DNA of 64,000 nt, taken from assembly GCF_900104745.1 (NCBI RefSeq), contig NZ_LT629732.1:2963981-3027980 (forward strand), written 5' to 3'. This DNA comes from Actinopolymorpha singaporensis. GTDB taxonomy: Bacteria > Actinomycetota > Actinomycetes > Propionibacteriales > Actinopolymorphaceae. Positions 58,232 to 64,000 of the stretch are shown one piece after another. A model generated the notes under the pieces. It was not told where the DNA came from. It saw only the letters and a list, made by a program, of their open reading frames with translations, and made no database searches. The stretch's first letter is position 1, and each line of letters starts with the position of its first letter. The position numbers and the translations under genes are program-made.

Positions 58232-58283
58232 CGAAGTGTGGAGACTTACGGGGGCTCTGACCCCCGTAAGTCTCCACACTTCG
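58232..58283. terminator. Perfect 23-bp hairpin between guaB3 and the RND gene
   Basis: Arms 58232-58254 and 58261-58283 are exact reverse complements of 23 bases around a CTCTGA loop. Outer arms read CGAAGTGTGG and CCACACTTCG. There is no T-run. It may terminate both convergent genes, or be a dispersed palindromic element, which its unusual perfection suggests. Confidence 0.75.
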
Positions 58284-58354
58284 CCATCTCGCGCTCGCAC
58301 TGACGGGCCCGGTACCTCTCAGGCTGAGCGACCGAGCGGTGGTAGGTGGGCAGG

Positions 58355-61300
58355 TCAGTCGTCGGCGGCGGGGGGACGGGTGTCCGGCTCGGAGGGGACC
58401 GTACGCACCACGACCTCGACCTGGACCCGGACCGGCTCGCCGGGGCCGACGCCGTCTGCCGACGGGGGACGGTTGGCGTTCACCGTCGTCACCGCGCTGC
58501 CCGCCACCGCGCCGGCCGCACCACCCACCGTGGCGGCCGGAGCCGACGAACCGTTCCCGGTCCGGCTGGGCGCCGGAACCCCGTTGAGGTGCGCGTCCGT
58601 GTCCTCGCCGTGCTCACCCACGTGCTCATCCGGCCCGGCCACGTGGCTGTGCGCGGCGTGGTGGTGTGCCGCGGCGTGTGTGCTGCGGACGTGCCCACCC
58701 GCGTCGGCGTACTCGCCGGCGCGTGCTTGCCCGGCGTGCGCGCCGTTGCGCCGCGGCGTACCGTCCTGTCGCGCCACGTCGCCCTCGCGGGTGTCGCTTC
58801 CCCGGCGCCGGCGGCGGCGTTCCTTGAACTCCTCCACCAGCGTGTAGAGCGTCGGCACCAGAACCAGCGTCAGCAGGGTGGAGCTGACCAGGCCGCCGAT
58901 CACCACGATCGCCAGCGGCTGGGAGATGAACACCCCGCCGCCGGTGAGGCCGAGTGACATCGGCACCAGTGCGCAGATGGTCGCCAGCGCCGTCATCAGG
59001 ATCGGCCGCAGCCGCCGCCGGCCGCCCTCGATCACCGCCTCGCGCACGCTCATGCCGCGATCGCGGTACTGGTTGATCAGGTCGATCAGCACGATCGCGT
59101 TGGTGACCACGATGCCGACCAGCATCAGCATGCCGATCAGGGCGGGTACGCCGAGCGCGGTGTCGGTCGCCAGCAGCAGCGCGAGCGCTCCGGTCGCCGC
59201 GAACGGCACGGACACCAGGAGGATGAGCGGCTGCACGATGCTGCGGAACGTCGCCACCATGACCAGGAAGACGATCGCGATCGCGGCGAGCATCGCCACC
59301 CCGAGCTGTCCGAAGGCGTCGCTCTGCTCAGAGCTCACGCCGCCCAGCTTGTACGTCGCGCCGCCTGTCAACTTCAGCTTGCTCAGGGCGGCGTCGAGGT
59401 CGCTGGAGACCTTGCCGACGTTGGAGGTGTTCGGTGTGGCGGAGATGGTGGCGGTACGCCGCCCGTCGGTCCGGGTGAGCTGCGCGGCCTTGGCGACCTC
59501 GGACACCTTGGCCACCGAGTCCAGCCGCACGGTGGTCCCGAGCGGTGTGGGCAGCGGCAGCCGGCGCATGGAGGCGAGGTCCCTGGGCGTGCTGCCGGCG
59601 TAGACCATCACGTCGCTCTGCTCGGAGTCGAGGGTGACGGTGCCCGCCTGCTGCCCCTCGAACGCCTGGCGTACGGCCTGACCGATCTGGGCCTCCGACA
59701 GCCCGGCCGCGGCCGCCTTCGCCCGGTCGACCTCGACCTGGACGGTCGGCCTTTCCGAGCTGAGGTTGTTGGTCACGTCGGAGGCGCCGTCGACACCGCG
59801 AACGGCCTTCTCCACCTGCTCCGCGGCGGTCCGCAGCGCCTCGGTCGTCGGCGCGGAGACCTCGACCTCGAGGTTGCTGGACCCGGGCGGCCCGGACTGG
59901 GCGCCCTCGACGGTGAGCGTCCCCACGCCGGTGAGCCGGTCGAGGTCCTTGCGCAGCCGGTCGCGGAAAACCGTCTGGTCGATGTCGTCCTTCGTGGTGA
60001 GGGAGAACGTCGCCTGGTTGGTGCGGCCGCCGGTGGAGAAGCTGCCGAACTCCGCCGTGCCCACGGTCGTCTGGTACGACTTCACCCCGTCCAGGCCGGC
60101 GATGACCTTCTCCACCTTCTTGGCCGCGGTGTCGGTGGCGGCCAGGGAGGAGGAGACCGGCATTGCCTGGTTGACGGTGACGGTGTTCTGCCCGCTGTCG
60201 TCGAGGAAGTTGGTCTTCAGCAGCGGTGCGGCGCCGATCGTCCCGGCGAACACGAGTACGCCGACCAGCAGGGTGATCACCTTGTGCCGCGTGGTCCAGC
60301 TGATCACCGGGATGTACGCCCGCTGCAGCGGGTTGCGGCGTTCCTTGGCGACCGCCTCGGCCCGCACCCGCGCCTCGTCGGCGGGGTCGACGCTGGGGCG
60401 GCGCAGGAACCAGTACGCGAGGACCGGAATGATCGTCAGCGAGACCAGCAGCGACGCGGCGAGCGCGATGCTCACCGTGACGGCGAACGGCCGGAACAGC
60501 TCGCCGACCTGGCCGCCCACGAACGCGATCGGGGCGAAGACGCCGACCGTGGTGACCGTGGACGCGGTGACCGCGCCGGCCACCTCGCGTACGGCGTCCA
60601 GGATCGCCCGGAGCTTGTCCTCGCCGTAGCCCAGGTGCCGCTTGATGTTCTCCAGCACGACGATCGAGTCGTCGACCACGCGTCCGATGGCGACGGTGAG
60701 TGCGCCCAGCGTGAGGATGTTGAGGGAGTAGCCGCCGGCGTACAGCCCGAGCATCGCGACCAGCAGCGAGAACGGGATGGACACCGCGGTGACCAGCGTC
60801 GACCGCAGCGACAACAGGAAGACGAGGATCACCAGAACGGCGAACAGCAGGCCGATCGCGCCCTCGGTGGTGAGCCCGTGGATGGACTCCTCGATGAACG
60901 GTGCCTGGTCGAACACCACCGTCAGCTTGGCGTCGCCGCCGATGGAGGTGCGCAGCTCGTCCAGCCGGTCCTGGACCGCGTGGGAGACGGCGACGGTGTT
61001 GCCCTCGGCGGTCTTGGTGACCGCGATGCCGAGCGTCGGCCGGCCGTTGGTGCGGGTGATCGAACTCGTCGGCGCCAGGGTCTCCTCGACGGTGGCGACG
61101 TCGGACAGCCGTACGGGCGTCGGAGCGGCCGGAGCCGCCTGGCCTGCCCCGCCGGGCGAGCCCGCGGATCCAGTGCGGGACCCAGTGCCGGACCCGGACG
61201 CGGACCCGGACGGGGACCCGGACGCGGACCCGGAGGTGGACCCGCCGCCCGCCTGCCCCGCGGAGGACTGGCCGGCGCCACCCGCGCCCGCCGATCCTCC

Positions 61301-62077
61301 GGTCCCGCTCCCGGTCCCGGCACCGGCCGTGCCGGCTCCCGGCAGGACGGGCAGGTTGCGGAGGTCGGCGACCGAGGTGAACGGCGACCCCACGGACACC
61401 GACAGCGAGCGGTCACCCGAGTCGAACTGCCCGCCCGGCACGTTGACGCCGTTGGCCTGCAGCGCGCCGATCACGCCCTGCAGACTGACGCCGCGATCGG
61501 CCAGCTTCTTGTCGTCCACGGTCACCGAGACCTGCCGGTCGCGCTCACCGGTCACCATCACCTGGCGTACGTCGGTGAGTTTGTCCAGCTCCGGGACCAC
61601 CCGGTCGTCGAGGGCGCGGGCGAGGTCCTGCTGGCTCTGGTCGGAGCTGACCGCGAGCAGGACGACGGGCAGGTCGTTGAAGCTGCCGGCCTGCACGGTC
61701 GGCTGGACGTCGTCGGGGAGCTGCCCGGAGAGCCGGTTGATCGACTGCTGGATGTTCTGGACGGCGCGGCCGATGTCGGTGCCGTAGGTGAAGTCGGCCT
61801 GTACGAGCGAGAAGCCGTCGCTGGAGGTGGAGGTGGTCTTGTCCAGGCCGTCGACGCCGGCGACGGCGGACTCGATCGGCTTGGTGACCTCGCGTTCGAC
61901 GATCTCGGGCGAGGCGCCCGGGTAGACCGTGCTGATGTAGGCGCCGGGGATCTCGAGGCTGGGGATCAGCTCCTGCTTCAGGGCGCCGGTGGCGACCAGG
62001 CCGAAGCCGAGGATGGCGATCGAGACCAGGGCGACGAGGCTCCGGTAGGCGAGACTCAGTCTGGCCAGTCTGGACAT
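58355..62077 (-). CDS. RND-superfamily efflux permease (HAE/AcrB-like) with low-complexity insert and His-rich tail
   Basis: A 1240-residue twelve-helix proton-driven exporter. LSLAYRSLVALVSIAILGFG is the first helix, VYPGASPEIVEREVTKPIES is diagnostic of AcrB-type pumps, and GRVVDDSIVVLENIKRHLGY is the helix 4 motif with the proton-relay Asp pair. MLVGIVVTNAIVLIDLINQY repeats it in the second half. A Gly/Ser-rich insert (about 275-350) interrupts the first porter domain. The C-terminus has a His-rich stretch (HAAAHHHAAHSH). No adaptor (MFP) gene is adjacent. GAGGGGAATCC precedes ATG 62077. It is divergent from a MarR gene. Confidence 0.9.
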   Translation of the reverse strand: MSRLARLSLAYRSLVALVSIAILGFGLVATGALKQELIPSLEIPGAYISTVYPGASPEIVEREVTKPIESAVAGVDGLDKTTSTSSDGFSLVQADFTYGTDIGRAVQNIQQSINRLSGQLPDDVQPTVQAGSFNDLPVVLLAVSSDQSQQDLARALDDRVVPELDKLTDVRQVMVTGERDRQVSVTVDDKKLADRGVSLQGVIGALQANGVNVPGGQFDSGDRSLSVSVGSPFTSVADLRNLPVLPGAGTAGAGTGSGTGGSAGAGGAGQSSAGQAGGGSTSGSASGSPSGSASGSGTGSRTGSAGSPGGAGQAAPAAPTPVRLSDVATVEETLAPTSSITRTNGRPTLGIAVTKTAEGNTVAVSHAVQDRLDELRTSIGGDAKLTVVFDQAPFIEESIHGLTTEGAIGLLFAVLVILVFLLSLRSTLVTAVSIPFSLLVAMLGLYAGGYSLNILTLGALTVAIGRVVDDSIVVLENIKRHLGYGEDKLRAILDAVREVAGAVTASTVTTVGVFAPIAFVGGQVGELFRPFAVTVSIALAASLLVSLTIIPVLAYWFLRRPSVDPADEARVRAEAVAKERRNPLQRAYIPVISWTTRHKVITLLVGVLVFAGTIGAAPLLKTNFLDDSGQNTVTVNQAMPVSSSLAATDTAAKKVEKVIAGLDGVKSYQTTVGTAEFGSFSTGGRTNQATFSLTTKDDIDQTVFRDRLRKDLDRLTGVGTLTVEGAQSGPPGSSNLEVEVSAPTTEALRTAAEQVEKAVRGVDGASDVTNNLSSERPTVQVEVDRAKAAAAGLSEAQIGQAVRQAFEGQQAGTVTLDSEQSDVMVYAGSTPRDLASMRRLPLPTPLGTTVRLDSVAKVSEVAKAAQLTRTDGRRTATISATPNTSNVGKVSSDLDAALSKLKLTGGATYKLGGVSSEQSDAFGQLGVAMLAAIAIVFLVMVATFRSIVQPLILLVSVPFAATGALALLLATDTALGVPALIGMLMLVGIVVTNAIVLIDLINQYRDRGMSVREAVIEGGRRRLRPILMTALATICALVPMSLGLTGGGVFISQPLAIVVIGGLVSSTLLTLVLVPTLYTLVEEFKERRRRRRGSDTREGDVARQDGTPRRNGAHAGQARAGEYADAGGHVRSTHAAAHHHAAHSHVAGPDEHVGEHGEDTDAHLNGVPAPSRTGNGSSAPAATVGGAAGAVAGSAVTTVNANRPPSADGVGPGEPVRVQVEVVVRTVPSEPDTRPPAADD
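61189..61236. repeat. Four 12-bp tandem units in the RND gene
   Basis: CGGACCCGGACG (twice), GGGACCCGGACG and CGGACCCGGAGG follow one another. On the minus strand they encode part of the Ser-Gly repeat in the porter-domain insert. Confidence 0.85.
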
Positions 62078-62146
62078 GGATTCCCCTCGGACTAGCTGCC
62101 CCGGCGCGGGCGCGACGTGCTGGTGCGGCCGACTTTGGCCGTCCCC

Positions 62147-62177
62147 GACAATACTTCGCCTCGGACGGAATATCGTC
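62147..62177. promoter_or_regulatory. Imperfect inverted repeat in the RND-marR divergent region
   Basis: GACAATACTTC (62147-62157) and GGAATATCGTC (62167-62177) are complementary at 8 of 11 positions, nine bases apart. It is an AT-richer spot in the 153-base region 62078-62230 and a plausible MarR operator controlling both genes. Confidence 0.4.
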
Positions 62178-62230
62178 ATCAGGCGAGCTATTTCAGGGTC
62201 TTACCGGAGAAGATCCTCCGGAGGGATGAG

Positions 62231-62770
62231 ATGGGGGTACGCGGCGTGGAGTACAGAGCCGGGCTGATTGCCCGGATCGAGGCGGCTGAGGACGATTTCC
62301 GTCAGTCCCTGCTGCGGCTGTGCGGTCCGGATCTGCTCTCAGTGGACCTCACGATGACCCAGCTGCGGGCACTTTTCGTTCTCGGCGCGTCCGGGGCACT
62401 GTCGGCGCACGAGCTGGCCGACGCGCTCGGCGTCGGCCCCACCACGCTGACCGGGATCGTCGACCGGTTGCAGGTACGCGGCCTGGTCCACCGCATTCCG
62501 GACGGCCACGACCGCCGGGTCCGGCGGGTGGATCTCACCGAAGCCGGGCGGACCCTGCTGGGGGACGTGGACGAGGTGCGCCGGGCGTACCAACGCAGGA
62601 TGTTCGACCGCCTGGACGATGACGTTCTGTCCGGGCTGGCCACCGCCGTGGAGGCGCTGGCGAGGGTCTGCGCCGAGGAGGTCGCGGCCGAGGGCGGCGC
62701 GGCCGGCGGTGACCCCGATCACCCGCTCGCCCACTCCGCCCGTGATCCGCGAGCACGACGCCTAGGCTGA
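62231..62770 (+). CDS. MarR family transcriptional regulator
   Basis: A 179-residue winged-helix repressor. LTMTQLRALFVLGASGALSA leads into the recognition helix region ADALGVGPTTLTGIVDRLQV, followed by the wing RGLVHRIPDGHDRRVRRVDL (DxRxR motif). Helices for dimerisation flank it. ATG 62231 follows GGAGGG by six bases. An upstream in-frame start (62117) would run through the promoter region. Being divergent from an RND pump, it probably represses that pump in response to a ligand, which is an inference from arrangement. Confidence 0.92.
   Translation: MGVRGVEYRAGLIARIEAAEDDFRQSLLRLCGPDLLSVDLTMTQLRALFVLGASGALSAHELADALGVGPTTLTGIVDRLQVRGLVHRIPDGHDRRVRRVDLTEAGRTLLGDVDEVRRAYQRRMFDRLDDDVLSGLATAVEALARVCAEEVAAEGGAAGGDPDHPLAHSARDPRARRLG
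62763..62768 (+). promoter_or_regulatory. Candidate -10 box of leaderless aldehyde dehydrogenase gene
   Basis: TAGGCT lies at the very end of the marR gene, six bases before ATG 62775. No ribosome-binding site intervenes, and the -35 position is poor. Confidence 0.42.
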
Positions 62771-62774
62771 AACC

Positions 62775-64000
62775 ATGACTGAGCGGGAACTCACCTCCGC
62801 CCGGGTGGCCGAGCTGACCGGCCGGGTGTTCGCGACGACGGGGGAGACCCTGGACGCCGTCTCGCCGCTGACAGGAAAGCCCCTGGGTCAGGTCCCGGTG
62901 TCGAGCACCGGCGACGTGGCCGAGGCGTTCTCCCGGGCCCGGGCGGCCCAGGCGGAGTGGGCCCGGGTGCCGGTGGCCGAGCGCGCCGAACTGCTGCTGC
63001 GGGTGCACGACCTGGTGCTCGACCGTCAGCGCGACATCCTGGACCTCGTTCAGTGGGAGTCCGGTAAGGCGCGCAAGCACGCGTTCGAGGAGCTGGCGGA
63101 CGTCGCGAACACCGCGCGCTACTACGCCCGGGTCGCCCAGCAGCACCTGCTGCCGACCAGGCGGGCAGGCATGTTCCCGTTCCTCACCCGGGCCACCGAG
63201 CTGCGGCACCCCAAGGGTGTGGTCGGCGTCATCGCGCCCTGGAACTACCCGTTCACGCTGGCGATCTCCGACGCGCTGCCCGCGCTGGTCGCGGGCAACG
63301 CGGTGGTCACCAAGCCGGCCAGCCTCACCGCGCTGTGCGCCCTGGCCGGCGCCGAACTCCTCGCCGACGCCGGCCTGCCGCCCGACCTGTGGCAGGTGGT
63401 GGTGGGTCCGGGTTCCTCGATCGGGAACGCCCTGATCGACCACTCCGACTTCGTCTGCTTCACCGGCTCCACGAAGACCGGCCGCTCGGTGGCCGCCCGG
63501 TGTGGTGAGCGACTGATCGGCGCCACCATGGAGCTTGGCGGCAAGAACGCCATGCTGGTCCTCGACGACGCCGACCTGGACGTCGCCGCCGAGGGTGCGG
63601 TCCGGGGATGCTTCTCCAACGCCGGCCAGCTGTGCATCTCGATCGAACGCCTCTACGTCGCGGCACCCGTGTACGACGGGTTCGTCGAACGCCTCGTGGC
63701 CCGGGTGGAGGCGATGCGGATCGGCCCGGCGCTGGACTTCGGCCCCGACATGGGCTCGCTCGTCTCCGCCGAGCAGCTCCGCACGGTCACCGCGCACGTC
63801 GAGGACGCCAAGGCCAAGGGCGCGCGCGTGCTCACCGGCGGGGTCGCCCGGCCCGACCTCGGGCCGTACTTCTTCGCGCCCACCGTCCTGGCCGAGGTGA
63901 CCCCGGACATGACCTGCTTCGCCGAGGAGACGTTCGGCCCCGTCGTGTCGGTCCACCGCGTCGCCGACGAGGGCGAGGCGGTGGCCCTTGCCAACGACAC
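62775..64000 (+). CDS. Aldehyde dehydrogenase, succinate-semialdehyde type (3' end outside window)
   Basis: The open frame runs from ATG 62775 past base 64000, giving 408 residues of an enzyme usually near 500-530. VVGVIAPWNYPFTLAISDAL is the NAD(P)-binding segment, TKPASLTALCAL follows, and the catalytic Glu253 in TMELGGKNAMLVL and Cys287 in NAGQLCISIERL are 34 apart, as in active ALDHs. FGPDMGSLVSAEQL and FAEETFGPVVSVHRV are further blocks. The succinate-semialdehyde label rests on overall resemblance to GabD2-type enzymes. Its start is four bases after the marR stop. Confidence 0.93.
   Translation, partial: MTERELTSARVAELTGRVFATTGETLDAVSPLTGKPLGQVPVSSTGDVAEAFSRARAAQAEWARVPVAERAELLLRVHDLVLDRQRDILDLVQWESGKARKHAFEELADVANTARYYARVAQQHLLPTRRAGMFPFLTRATELRHPKGVVGVIAPWNYPFTLAISDALPALVAGNAVVTKPASLTALCALAGAELLADAGLPPDLWQVVVGPGSSIGNALIDHSDFVCFTGSTKTGRSVAARCGERLIGATMELGGKNAMLVLDDADLDVAAEGAVRGCFSNAGQLCISIERLYVAAPVYDGFVERLVARVEAMRIGPALDFGPDMGSLVSAEQLRTVTAHVEDAKAKGARVLTGGVARPDLGPYFFAPTVLAEVTPDMTCFAEETFGPVVSVHRVADEGEAVALAND

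Overview
The window is a chromosomal segment from a high-G+C actinobacterium. The evidence is the strongly G/C-biased third codon positions, frequent GTG/TTG starts, a zinc-type S14, an S4 without the zinc cysteines, dual CIRCE control of groES-groEL, a GuaB plus GuaB3 pair, and many start codons 6-8 nt after a TANNNT box, which suggests leaderless mRNAs. The gene order would fit the Propionibacteriales, but that placement is an inference. The window holds essential, conserved housekeeping genes with short accessory interruptions. I found no prophage, IS element, CRISPR array, tRNA or rRNA.

Layout. 1-265 is the end of tuf, with a terminator. 266-753 is a long S10 leader. 754-13392 is the S10-spc block (rpsJ to rplO, then secY, adk, map). 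A small DUF1707-type gene follows. infA-rpmJ-rpsM-rpsK-rpsD-rpoA-rplQ (14302-18250) is the alpha block, closed by a two-part hairpin. truA, an RsmC-like methyltransferase, an ABC-F ATPase, an unknown protein and a PQQ-type sugar dehydrogenase lipoprotein come next. rplM-rpsI-glmM (24105-26461) begins at a near-consensus promoter.

26.4-42 kb is mixed metabolism: a metallo-hydrolase remnant, a double-GNAT protein, coaA, glmS, a VIT transporter, an MFS pump fused to a winged-helix domain, acpS, nnr, a P1-family peptidase, alr, an alpha/beta hydrolase, a GNAT-TsaE fusion, tsaB and rimI. A family-5 solute-binding lipoprotein (42096-44228) separates rimI from tsaD. tsaD is preceded by a possible leaderless 17-codon leader peptide. 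Then come a formylglycine-generating-enzyme homologue, a frameshifted NRAMP-like remnant, a rhodanese, a GH3/NagZ-like lipoprotein, ridA and a THUMP-like methyltransferase.

51.4-64 kb holds groES-groEL under two CIRCE operators, a second MFS transporter preceded by a 17-bp triple repeat, guaB and guaB3, a perfect 23-bp hairpin, and an RND permease divergent from a MarR regulator. The window ends inside an aldehyde dehydrogenase gene.

How the genes work together: most encode translation (ribosomal proteins, initiation factor, Met aminopeptidase, t6A tRNA modification by TsaB/D/E, pseudouridylation by TruA), protein export (SecY) and cell-wall precursor supply (GlmS, GlmM, Alr). Cofactor supply (CoaA, AcpS, Nnr), purine synthesis (GuaB) and protein folding (GroES/EL) make up most of the rest. 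The unusual material is in fusions, regulatory repeats, hairpins and decayed gene remnants. I did not find a clear multi-gene undescribed system.
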